A stretch of 13,237 nt of DNA from Desulfatirhabdium sp040755275 (GCA_040755275.1 JBFMBE010000099.1:1-13237), one strand, 5' to 3'. Numbered from the stretch's first letter, positions 6,525 to 13,237 are shown. A program made the numbers and translations. Notes: a model not told the origin generated them from the letters alone.

Positions 6525-7520
6525 ATGAACCAGACGGAATGGACAAGTTTGTTGAATCGACGGATCGAACTGGCTTATCTGCCGACACCGGTGCAGAAGG
6601 CGCCGAAGCTCTCCAGGGAACTGGGCATTCGTCTATGGATCAAGCGGGACGATTTGACGGAGAGTATCGCTTCGGGAAACAAGATCCGGAAACTGGAATA
6701 CCTGGCTGCCGAGGCCCTGCAGCAAGGGGCGGACACGCTGGTCAGCTACGGTGGAATCCAGTCCAACCACTGCCGGGCGGTCGCCTGGGTGGCTGCGAAA
6801 CTGGGGATGTCCTGCGTGCTGGTGCTTCGCGGGGAAGCGCCTTCGGAAAGTGACGGAAACCTTTTGCTCGATCGGATATTGGGCGCAGACGTGCGGTTTT
6901 TTTCACGGGAAGCGTTTCGGGAATGGCCTCTTCTCGATCGGCGGATCATGGAAGCCTTGAAGGCTGAAGGCAAACGTCCTTACAGTATTCCGATCGGCGG
7001 TTCGAATGCCACAGGAACCCTCGGATACATCCGTATGGCGGAGGAATTGGTCCAATCAGGGATTCAGGCGGATCACGTCTATTGCGCCATGGGGTCCGGG
7101 GGAACCTACGGAGGGCTGCTGATCGGATGCCGCCGTGTGGGGTATCGGACGAATGTCCATGGAATCGCCGTCTGTGACGATGTGTCCTATTTCGTTCGAG
7201 AGATCGAGTCCATCCGGAAGGGGTTTTTGGATCAGTACGGCCTTTCGGTGGACATTTCCGGATGTGAACAGGGAATGGACGATGGCTATATCGGAAGGGG
7301 ATATGCCCTGAACACCGATGCGGAGTTGCGGGAGCTCATCCGAATCGCCCGAACCGAAGGTCTCGTTTTGGATCCCGTCTATTCGCTCAAGGCCTTCTTG
7401 GGGATGATGGACCATGTCCGTCAGGGGCGGATCCGACCGGGTGAAACGGTGATCTTCGTACACACTGGCGGCCATGCCGGCCTGTTTCCGAAACACGGCG
7501 AGATGGAGTCGCTGCTCTAA
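6525..7520 (+). CDS. D-cysteine desulfhydrase / ACC deaminase family PLP enzyme
   Basis: The 331-residue fold-type II PLP enzyme has the Schiff-base lysine in SGNKIRK (K53), the SYGGIQSNH loop with the serine at 80, the phosphate-binding GSGGTYGG (190-197), and DPVYS plus HTGG near the C-terminus. Published work on the family separates ACC deaminases (Glu after the DPVY tyrosine and Leu in HLGG) from D-cysteine desulfhydrases (Ser/Thr and Thr). Here the residues are S287 and T314, which favours the desulfhydrase type: D-cysteine to pyruvate, ammonia and sulfide, in the cytoplasm. Other D-amino acids or beta-substituted alanines remain possible. The start ATG has GAGG 11 bases upstream. The frame is open upstream into the permease gene but without family similarity. 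The gene sits inside the transporter operon, so its substrate is probably the imported compound or derived from it. Confidence 0.88.
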   Translation: MNQTEWTSLLNRRIELAYLPTPVQKAPKLSRELGIRLWIKRDDLTESIASGNKIRKLEYLAAEALQQGADTLVSYGGIQSNHCRAVAWVAAKLGMSCVLVLRGEAPSESDGNLLLDRILGADVRFFSREAFREWPLLDRRIMEALKAEGKRPYSIPIGGSNATGTLGYIRMAEELVQSGIQADHVYCAMGSGGTYGGLLIGCRRVGYRTNVHGIAVCDDVSYFVREIESIRKGFLDQYGLSVDISGCEQGMDDGYIGRGYALNTDAELRELIRIARTEGLVLDPVYSLKAFLGMMDHVRQGRIRPGETVIFVHTGGHAGLFPKHGEMESLL

Positions 7521-7536
7521 AGGCAAAGAACAGCCG

Positions 7537-8265
7537 ATGATTCGATTTCACAACGTCAACAAATGGTTTGGCAGCCTGCATGTGCTTCAGAACATCGATC
7601 TGCACGTCGAACCGGGGAAAGTGGCCGTGATCTGCGGTCCGAGCGGGTCAGGGAAAAGCACCCTCATTCGGTGCATCAACCGGCTGGAGCGGATCGATTC
7701 CGGGGAGATCGTCGTGGACGGGCTCTCCGTTCACGACAAGAAGACGGATATCACGAAATTGCGTGCCGAAATCGGTTTCGTGTTTCAGCAGTTCAATCTC
7801 TATCCGCATATGAAGGTACTCGACAATGTGACCCTTGCTCCGAAGAAGGTTCGCAGAATGGATTCCCGGGAAGCCGAGGCGCTGGCCATGGCTCTACTGG
7901 AAAAAGTGGGGATCCAGGACAAGGCGGGCTCCTATCCGGCACAGCTTTCCGGAGGTCAGCAGCAGCGGGTGGCCATCGCCCGCGCGCTTGCCATGCGGCC
8001 CAAGGTCATGCTCTTTGATGAGCCGACATCGGCTCTGGATCCGGAGATGATCAACGAGGTTCTCGATGTCATGCGCAAACTGGCCTATGAGGGCATGACG
8101 ATGATGGTGGTGACCCATGAAATGGGGTTTGCCCGCGAAGTGGCCAGCAACGTCATATTCATGGACCAGGGCCGTATCGTCGAGACTGGAACACCCGAAC
8201 GGTTTTTCCGAAACCCGGAAAACGAGCGGACCAGGCTGTTCCTAAGCAAGATTCTGACACACTAG
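7537..8265 (+). CDS. Polar amino acid ABC transporter ATP-binding protein (GlnQ/HisP family)
   Basis: The 242-residue ATPase is canonical. It has Walker A GPSGSGKST (34-42), Q-loop FVFQQFNLYPHM (81-92), signature LSGGQQQRVAIARAL (137-151), Walker B VMLFDEPTSALDPE (157-170) and the switch histidine in VVTHEMG (H194). It energises import by the binding protein and two permeases encoded upstream, from which it is separated only by the PLP enzyme gene. The start is 16 bases after the preceding stop; the Shine-Dalgarno (AAAGG, 7519-7523) is a little distant. It is the only gene in the window that ends with TAG. Remnant repeat DNA follows directly. Confidence 0.96.
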   Translation: MIRFHNVNKWFGSLHVLQNIDLHVEPGKVAVICGPSGSGKSTLIRCINRLERIDSGEIVVDGLSVHDKKTDITKLRAEIGFVFQQFNLYPHMKVLDNVTLAPKKVRRMDSREAEALAMALLEKVGIQDKAGSYPAQLSGGQQQRVAIARALAMRPKVMLFDEPTSALDPEMINEVLDVMRKLAYEGMTMMVVTHEMGFAREVASNVIFMDQGRIVETGTPERFFRNPENERTRLFLSKILTH

Positions 8266-8286
8266 GCCGCCCCCCCCTCCTGCTGG

Positions 8287-8338
8287 AGGCCCGGCTTTGA
8301 AGCAAAATCGGTGGTCAGCGACTTTTTGCGACACCATC
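8287..8338. repeat. Solo end of the same palindromic element (52 bp)
   Basis: This segment aligns over its full 52 bases, without net gap, to the right end of the element at 833-884. The shared pieces are AGGCCCGGC, CAAAAT and CGACTTTTTGCG, followed by three variable bases and CCATC. No opposite inverted end is present, so this is a degenerate solo copy or a separately dispersed repeat unit. It fills most of the gap between the ATPase and the dehydrogenase genes, just as the other copy sits directly upstream of tsaE. Confidence 0.75.
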
Positions 8339-8363
8339 AGAAGTGAAAGAAAGGAAATACCCA

Positions 8364-9533
8364 ATGAACGTCCTTGTACTGGGTGGATGCGGCATTCAAG
8401 GCCGAGCGGCCCTTCTGGACCTTTCCAAGGAATCGGCGATCGATCGAATCGTATGCGCTGATGTTTTCCCGGAAACAATCGAAGGCTTTTCATTCTTGGA
8501 TCGGTCGAAGATCGAGACCGTCCGGATCGATGCTTCCGATCCGGTGGCTCTCGAATCCCTCATGAAACAGAACATCGATGTCGTGATTGACATGCTGCCA
8601 GCCGAGTTCGGTCGGACCGTGGCATTGGCGGCCATTGCGGCCGGGGTGCCTGCCGTGAACACGAATTACGGCTATCCGATTCTGGATCTCGACGGTGCGG
8701 CAGCTGCCAGGGGGGTGGCGTTGATGCCAGAATGCGGCCTCGATCCGGGGATCGATTTGGTCATCTATCGATACGGTGCCGATTGGTTCGATCGTCTCGA
8801 TGTGCTGAACTCTTATTGTGGTGGTGTGCCTGAACCGAAGGCCTGCACCAATCCCCTGAAGTACAAGATCAGCTGGAACTGGGATATGGTGTTGAAAACC
8901 CAGAAGCGTGACTCGGTCCTGATTCGGGACAAGAAACGCATTCCCGTCTCCGCAGATCACCAGCATGCCAACGAATTCATCCACGAGATCGAGTTTCCTG
9001 GATTGGGCAGGCTCGAGGCGTTTCCCAACGGGAATGCAGCCCATTTCGTCGATTTGCTCCACCTGGAGCATACGATCGTCGAATCCGGCCGTTATACGTT
9101 GCGTTGGCCGGGTTGGTGCGCCTTCTGGAGCAATATGAAGCAACTCGGTCTTCTGGCGGATGAGCCGGTTTCCGAAAAATGGTCGGGATTGACGCCGCAT
9201 CGGTTTCTCGTCGAATGGCTCGAACCGAGGCTTCAATATGCAGCGGACGAAAAGGACCTCGCCGTCATGCACAATGTCATGATCGGAGAACGGGAAGGAA
9301 AACGGCAGAAACTCATATCGAATGTCCTGATCGAACGAGATTTGAACAGCGGTATCATGGGTATGGCTCTTGGGGTCAGCACCCCTGCGTGCATCGCAGC
9401 GCAGATGCTGGCCGACGGTACCATCTCGAAAAAAGGCGTCCTGTCTCCGGTGTGCGACATCCCGCCCCAGCCTTTTTTCGATGCCCTTCGAAAGCGCGGC
9501 ATTCAGATCGATTTTCGGGTGGAGCCGGGATGA
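8364..9533 (+). CDS. Saccharopine dehydrogenase-family oxidoreductase (Lys9-like)
   Basis: The 389-residue cytoplasmic enzyme opens with a Rossmann dinucleotide site (VLVLGGCGIQG, 3-13) followed by an acidic residue after the second strand (CADVF). Family markers follow: DMLPAEFG (76-83), GVPAVNTNYGYP, ECGLDPGIDL (123-132), and a C-terminal MALGVSTPACIAAQMLADG that resembles the end of saccharopine reductases. Such enzymes oxidise or form secondary-amine conjugates of amino acids with NAD(P). The true substrate is not known, and lysine metabolism is only one option. AAGGA eight bases upstream fixes the start at ATG 8364. It is placed at the end of the transporter/desulfhydrase operon, 98 bases after the ATPase, which suggests action on the imported compound. 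The intervening repeat remnant leaves open a separate promoter. Confidence 0.85.
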   Translation: MNVLVLGGCGIQGRAALLDLSKESAIDRIVCADVFPETIEGFSFLDRSKIETVRIDASDPVALESLMKQNIDVVIDMLPAEFGRTVALAAIAAGVPAVNTNYGYPILDLDGAAAARGVALMPECGLDPGIDLVIYRYGADWFDRLDVLNSYCGGVPEPKACTNPLKYKISWNWDMVLKTQKRDSVLIRDKKRIPVSADHQHANEFIHEIEFPGLGRLEAFPNGNAAHFVDLLHLEHTIVESGRYTLRWPGWCAFWSNMKQLGLLADEPVSEKWSGLTPHRFLVEWLEPRLQYAADEKDLAVMHNVMIGEREGKRQKLISNVLIERDLNSGIMGMALGVSTPACIAAQMLADGTISKKGVLSPVCDIPPQPFFDALRKRGIQIDFRVEPG

Positions 9534-9624
9534 GCCGGTTCAAGGCTTTTTCCAGGTTGTAAAGGTTTCGGGCGGGTTGGGCTGAGGGCGAGTCCGCAGC
9601 GTACGATGGTTTCTGTATTTCTTT

Positions 9625-9640
9625 TGGCACAGGATATGCA
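9625..9640 (+). promoter_or_regulatory. Sigma-54 (-24/-12) promoter of the usp-glycerate kinase pair
   Basis: TGGCACAGGATATGCA fits the RpoN consensus TGGCAC-R-N4-TTGCW at every defined position but one, with the invariant GG and GC ten bases apart. Transcription would start about 12 bases downstream, near 9651, giving a leader of about 72 bases before the usp start. Sigma-54 promoters require an AAA+ activator; none is encoded in this window. Confidence 0.75.
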
Positions 9641-9645
9641 CACGA

Positions 9646-9689
9646 ATTTCGGATGAACGGTCGCTCCGGAGAGGGTTTCAGCCGGAAAT
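9646..9689 (+). other. Possible stem-loop in the usp leader
   Basis: ATTTC-GG-TGAA at 9646-9657 pairs imperfectly with TTCA-CC-GAAAT at 9677-9689 around a loop holding the self-complementary CTCCGGAG. It overlaps the predicted transcription start, so only part may be in the RNA. Confidence 0.25.
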
Positions 9690-9711
9690 GTTCAACTGCA
9701 ATTTACAGTCC

Positions 9712-9717
9712 AGGAGG
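9712..9717 (+). promoter_or_regulatory. Perfect Shine-Dalgarno of the usp gene
   Basis: AGGAGG lies five bases before ATG 9723. It is the strongest ribosome site in the window and decides the start. Confidence 0.85.
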
Positions 9718-9722
9718 TTTCC

Positions 9723-10199
9723 ATGTATCAAAGCATTCTTGTCCCCCTCGACGGTTCCATCCGAGCCGAACGCATTCTGCCCCATGTCGAAGCCCTCGCA
9801 CTGCGTTTCAAGTCACGGGTGCTCTTTCTGCAGGTCCTCAACCCCCTTCAGGTCGCAAATCTTTCCCTGCACGTTTCAGGCATTCATACCGATCTGGTGG
9901 CGCAAAGCCTGAAGGATTTCGGAAAGCGCTATGAAGAGGTCCAGCAATACTTGGCCGGATGGCAGGGAGAGTTCCGGGAAAAAGGCATCGATGCCCGGAA
10001 ATTCATCGAAGAGGGACCGATCGTCGAAACGATCATCATGGTCGCCAAACGGGAAAACGCGGATTTGATCGCCATGGCAAGCCATGGCAGAAGCGGTATG
10101 GCACGGGTGTTTTACGGGAGTGTCACAGCCGGTGTGCTCCAGATGATCGATCGCCCGATGCTGCTCATCCGATCCAGAAATCTGGAAACGCCTGCATGA
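9723..10199 (+). CDS. Universal stress protein (UspA family)
   Basis: The 158-residue single-domain protein begins MYQSILVPLDGS, the usual first strand and loop. It has the ATP-binding type signature ASHGRSGMARVFYGSV (119-134), followed by RPMLLIR as the last strand. Members with this glycine-rich motif bind ATP and act in stress survival; the exact role here is unknown. The gene has its own sigma-54 promoter and overlaps the following kinase start by ATGA, so the two are probably co-transcribed and translationally coupled. Composition and length are normal for the family. The loop between strand 2 and helix 2 (about 41-70) is longer than in the shortest members. Confidence 0.93.
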   Translation: MYQSILVPLDGSIRAERILPHVEALALRFKSRVLFLQVLNPLQVANLSLHVSGIHTDLVAQSLKDFGKRYEEVQQYLAGWQGEFREKGIDARKFIEEGPIVETIIMVAKRENADLIAMASHGRSGMARVFYGSVTAGVLQMIDRPMLLIRSRNLETPA

Positions 10200-11554
10200 G
10201 CTCTTCTCGGAGGCAGTGGCTGCTGGAGCAGATCCGAGAGATGCAGGAAGAGGCTCGATCGATCTTTCTGGCAGGCACCAAAGCCGTTCAGGGCCGGTAG
10301 GCTGTTCTCCGACACTGTTGTCGGGAAGGAAACTACCTGCGAATTGCAGACGCCACGATCGATCTCGATGCCATTGGCTCCGTGATCGTGGTCGGAGTCG
10401 GCAAGGCGACTGCGGCGATGGCGACGGCCGTCGAAACCCTGATGGGGGATCGGATATCCGAAGGTGTCATCGCCATTCCCTATGGGCATCGAGAGCCGCT
10501 CGTCCGTATTCGTCAAATGGAGGCCGGACACCCTATTCCGGATGAAAACGGCATCGCAGCGGCTCGATCCGTCCTCGAAGCCGTGCGTCTGGCAAAAGAA
10601 AGGGACGTGGTGATCTGTCTGCTTTCGGGGGGCGGATCGGCCCTCATGCCCCTTCCGGCAGAAGGCATCCGTCTTTCCGACAAGCAGGAAACCAGCCGTC
10701 TGTTGATCCAGTGCGGAGCGTCGATTCATGAGATCAACACCGTCCGAAAACATCTCTCGGCCATCAAGGGCGGCCGGTTGGCACAGGCCGCCTTTCCGGC
10801 CCGGATGTTTACCTGGATCGTCTCGGATGTCGTCGGAGACGACCTGGATGTCATCGCCTCCGGTCCGACGGTGGCCGATCCGAGCACCTACGGGGATGCC
10901 CGACGGATCGTCGAACGCCATGACCTCCTCGACAAATTGCCTAGGGCTGTCGTCGAGCGCATCGATGCCGGATGCAAGGGTCTGGTGCCGGAAACGCCCA
11001 AACCCGGGGAACCGTGGTTCGAGAGGATACAAACCCGGATCCTTGCTTCGAATATCGAGGCATTGCTGGCTGCACAAGCGGAAGCCCAAGAACGGGGATA
11101 CCACACGATGATCCTCTCATCGCGCTTTTCTGGGGACACGGGGGCATTGGCGGCATTCCATCTGGCTGTTCTTCATGAAATGGTTTCATCCGGCAATCCG
11201 ATCGGCCTGCCGGCTTGCATTCTCTCCGGGGGGGAGACCACGGTCGTGGTACGGGGAGAAGGTCTTGGCGGAAGGAATCAGGAATTTGTCCTGCATGCCG
11301 TCGGGCGCCTTCCCGAAGACAGGCCGGCCGTCTGTTTCAGTGCGGGTACGGACGGTCGCGACGGTCCAACCGATGCGGCGGGTGCTCTGGCCGATTCGAC
11401 AAGTCTCGAGAGGGCTCGGCAGCTTGGCTTGGATCCGGAAGCGTATTTGCGAAACAACGATTCCTACACGTTTTTTTCGAGGCTGGGTGACGGGGTGATC
11501 ACCGGGAAAACCGGAACGAACGTCATGGACATTCGGCTCATTCTCGTTCGGTGA
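10196..11554 (+). CDS. Glycerate 2-kinase (MOFRL family), interrupted by an in-frame TAG at codon 35
   Basis: From ATG 10196, overlapping the usp stop as ATGA, the frame encodes a protein of 452 codons if the amber codon at 10298-10300 is read through. This is the normal family length. Before it stand 34 codons ending IFLAGTKAVQGR. After it the same frame continues AVLRHCCREGNYLRI and the first glycine strand VIVVGVGKA. The rest is intact: LLSGGGSALMPLP, INTVRKHLSAIKGG, SDVVGDDLDVIASGPT, GGETTVVVRGEGLGGRNQE, SAGTDGRDGPTDAAG, NNDSYTFF, TGTNVMDI. The family phosphorylates D-glycerate to 2-phosphoglycerate. An intact shorter product could start at GTG 10382 but would lack the N-terminal helix and begin at the first strand of the fold. 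The alternatives are a recent nonsense mutation, a sequencing error, or amber recoding. The 3' end overlaps the convergent response regulator gene by 17 bp. Confidence 0.85.
10308..10325 (+). other. Stem-loop just downstream of the in-frame amber codon
   Basis: TCCGACA and TGTCGGG form a 7-bp stem (one G-U pair) with a CTGT loop, starting 8 bases after the TAG. It lies within codons that fit the family alignment, so it may be incidental. Confidence 0.3.
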
Positions 11555-12779
11555 TCGGGCGGCCTTTTTCCATGGCAGTTCGATGGGCATGAATCTGTTC
11601 GACGCACCGGGCGAGCGCCAGTCGAATAGCCCCCAACTGGGATTTTTTCCCGGATGCGACAACCAGCCGGAGCGACGGTTCCACGGGACGGCAGAGAATC
11701 CAGTGGGTTTCCGTCTGGAGAATGATTTCCTGAAGCGTTCCAGGTCCGATCTCTCGAATGGCGTGTTCCGCCGCCTGAATCACTTCCGCCCCTTTGGCGC
11801 TGAATGCTGACCACGATGTCGGGACCGCGGTGATTTCGGTCAGAGGAATACCGTCGCTGTCCACAATCCCGACATATGCAGCGGCCCGTATTTCGGATGC
11901 GAGCTCTTGAATGGCTTTTTCGTAACATTCGATCCGGGAGAGCGACGGGGGTGTCGGGGATAGAGCGGTGGGGATCGGACTGGGAGTCGCCGGTTTGGGG
12001 ACGGGTTGATCCGGATGCACTTCGGTCAAGTCGGTCGGATATTCCGCTGACGGTCCATCATTCGATGGGACGGGCTCCATCGTTTCCGAATCCGAGCCGG
12101 CCTCATCTTTCCTCCGGTACGCTTCCATGAGCAACGGCATGATTTCCGACTGAATGCGGCGAAGGATTTTCTTGTCGGGGAGTCGCTTGAACTGGATGCG
12201 TACCTTGTCCCACAGGATCATCTCGATGGCTGCCTCTTCACCGAGTTTTTCCCCGCAAACCGCGTCATAGAGCTCCCCCTCATGGAAATAAAACAGACCC
12301 TTCTTCCCGGTGGTCTGTACTTCGATCAAGGCGGTCTTTTCTTCCATCTCGAGCAATTGCAGGAAACTGGCCACCGATATGCCCGTCATGGAACCGCTCT
12401 GAGCGCCCTGCTGAAGTACTTCCTCGATACTCTCGATCAAGTGGCTGATCGAAATGGGTTTTTCTAAAAAGCGGATCATTCCGCCGATGGATTCGAGTTT
12501 CTCAACGAGTTCCTTTGAGCCGTAGGCGCTCATGACCATGACCGGAATGGTGGGAAACCGGGAGTTCATGACGACGAGCAGCTCGAAGCCATCCATGACG
12601 GGCATCCGGATGTCCGTCACGCAGATGTCGATGGGGTGCGTCTCGAGGATTTCAACGGCCTTTTTTCCGTTTTCAGCCGTAAACAGCTTGTAGCGATCCT
12701 TCAACCGTTCGAAGGCTTTCTGGAAAGTGAGCAACAGGGACGCTTCATCGTCGACGATGAGGACATTCGGCAGTTTCAT
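11538..12779 (-). CDS. Response regulator with REC, PATAN (DUF4388) and Roadblock/LC7 domains
   Basis: The 413-residue protein has an N-terminal receiver domain (1-122) with all key residues: D10 and D11, phosphoacceptor D56 in VTDIRMP, S84 and K107. A PATAN/DUF4388-like domain follows (about 131-230), recognised from SVASFLQLLEMEEKTALIEV and GKKGLFYFHEGELYDAVCG. A proline- and threonine-rich linker (about 235-285) leads to a C-terminal Roadblock/LC7-like domain (about 288-400; YVGIVDSDGIPL, ILQTETHWILCRPV, LRLVVASGKKSQLGAIRLAL). There is no DNA-binding output. PATAN and LC7 proteins act in pilus motility and in control of MglA-like GTPases, so it may link a histidine kinase to polarity or motility; that role is inference. 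The start MKLPNVLIVDDE has GAGG about eight bases upstream. The gene lies 19 bases after the OsmC-like gene, probably in one transcript. Confidence 0.87.
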   Translation of the reverse strand: MKLPNVLIVDDEASLLLTFQKAFERLKDRYKLFTAENGKKAVEILETHPIDICVTDIRMPVMDGFELLVVMNSRFPTIPVMVMSAYGSKELVEKLESIGGMIRFLEKPISISHLIESIEEVLQQGAQSGSMTGISVASFLQLLEMEEKTALIEVQTTGKKGLFYFHEGELYDAVCGEKLGEEAAIEMILWDKVRIQFKRLPDKKILRRIQSEIMPLLMEAYRRKDEAGSDSETMEPVPSNDGPSAEYPTDLTEVHPDQPVPKPATPSPIPTALSPTPPSLSRIECYEKAIQELASEIRAAAYVGIVDSDGIPLTEITAVPTSWSAFSAKGAEVIQAAEHAIREIGPGTLQEIILQTETHWILCRPVEPSLRLVVASGKKSQLGAIRLALARCVEQIHAHRTAMEKGRPITERE

Positions 12780-12798
12780 CGGCTGGCCCTCGGGATGG

Positions 12799-13200
12799 TC
12801 AATCTCCTTCGACACTGCAGGAAATTTGAAATTGCGGTGGGGATTCGAGATGTTTCTTGACGAAACACAATTGGGCTGCACGCATGACGGCCGACTTGTA
12901 CTTTTCCGGGAAGTCCGGGGGGACCCGGATATCCAGGTGTATGGTGGTCACCATATGAGTGGTTTCGTTCCGATCGAAGGACAACACCAGCCGAATATTG
13001 CTGGGGTCGATGTTTCTTCCGGAGCAGAATGAGGCGACATAAATGCCTGCACAGGTGCCGATCGATGCCAGAAAGAGGTCGAAGGGTTCCGGAGCCGTAT
13101 GGGTTCCTCCCTCTTCAATGGGTTGGTCGGTGTGCACCGTAAAGCCTTTGTAATGCGAATCCACTTTTTTCCCGCCCGGGAAGGTGATGACCATTTCCAT
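12799..13200 (-). CDS. OsmC-like family protein
   Basis: The 133-residue protein has the OsmC/Ohr fold pattern: GTHTAPEPFDLFLASIGTCAGIYV (32-55) with the first conserved cysteine at C50, and a second in AAQLCFVKKHL (C112). These are the usual pair of a thiol peroxidase site. A further cysteine at C59 is unusual in position. Members reduce organic hydroperoxides or have less defined roles, and this short type is closer to the YhfA-like branch than to Ohr, so substrate and activity are uncertain. The start ATG at 13200 is preceded by GGAG at a seven-base spacing. The upstream in-frame ATG at 13221 lacks a comparable site. The gene is first in a probable two-gene unit with the response regulator. 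Only 37 bases upstream are visible, so its promoter is not assessed. Confidence 0.88.
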   Translation of the reverse strand: MEMVITFPGGKKVDSHYKGFTVHTDQPIEEGGTHTAPEPFDLFLASIGTCAGIYVASFCSGRNIDPSNIRLVLSFDRNETTHMVTTIHLDIRVPPDFPEKYKSAVMRAAQLCFVKKHLESPPQFQISCSVEGD

Positions 13201-13237
13201 AGGGTTTCTCCAGGGTTGCATTGAGGGTGATATATGA

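Noticed and set aside
8270..8297. Run of eight C followed by a CCTCC-TGCT-GGAGG hairpin as a terminator after the ATPase gene
   Set aside because: The stem is only 5 bp with no T-tract, and the sequence is better explained as part of the degenerate repeat copy.
10298..10325. Selenocysteine insertion at the interrupted codon of the kinase
   Set aside because: The codon is TAG, not TGA, so a selenocysteine mechanism does not apply.

Overview
The window (about 13.2 kb, moderately GC-rich) looks like chromosomal DNA of a dissimilatory sulfate-reducing bacterium of the Desulfobacterota (former Deltaproteobacteria). The reasons are a Sat-type sulfate adenylyltransferase, a sigma-54 (-24/-12) promoter in front of a universal stress protein gene, and a response regulator combining REC, PATAN/DUF4388 and Roadblock/LC7 domains. 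The assignment is inference; no rRNA or tRNA marker is present. Fourteen protein genes are supported: eleven on the + strand and three (sat, the response regulator, the OsmC-like gene) on the - strand. Twelve stop with TGA, one with TAA and one with TAG.

Layout. (1) 1-2636, +: housekeeping genes nnr (3' part only), tsaE and lysC. nnr and tsaE are separated by a 312-bp palindromic, non-autonomous mobile element (573-884). It has inverted ends and a 6-bp target duplication. Removing it in silico restores a nnr stop/tsaE start overlap (ATGA). (2) 2667-2703: a bidirectional hairpin terminator between convergent lysC and sat. (3) 2761-4035, -: sat, the entry enzyme of sulfate activation, with a good sigma-70-type promoter at 4148-4176. 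(4) 4295-9533, +: a probable operon for uptake and breakdown of an amino acid. It holds a periplasmic binding protein, two permeases, a D-cysteine desulfhydrase/ACC-deaminase-family PLP enzyme, an ATPase, and a saccharopine-dehydrogenase-family oxidoreductase. The combination of a polar amino acid transporter with a DcyD-type enzyme recalls the enterobacterial cystine/D-cysteine locus. A 52-bp solo end of the same mobile element lies between the last two genes. (5) 9625-11554, +: a sigma-54 promoter, a UspA-like protein and, overlapping it by ATGA, a MOFRL-type glycerate 2-kinase gene whose N-terminal coding region is interrupted by one in-frame TAG codon. (6) 11538-13200, -: an OsmC-like protein followed by the REC-PATAN-LC7 response regulator, converging on the kinase gene with a 17-bp overlap.

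The observations most worth following are the palindromic element with its reconstructable insertion site, the amber codon in the otherwise intact glycerate kinase frame, the transporter/desulfhydrase/dehydrogenase operon, and the three-domain response regulator. No CRISPR array, RNA gene, transposase or phage gene is visible.
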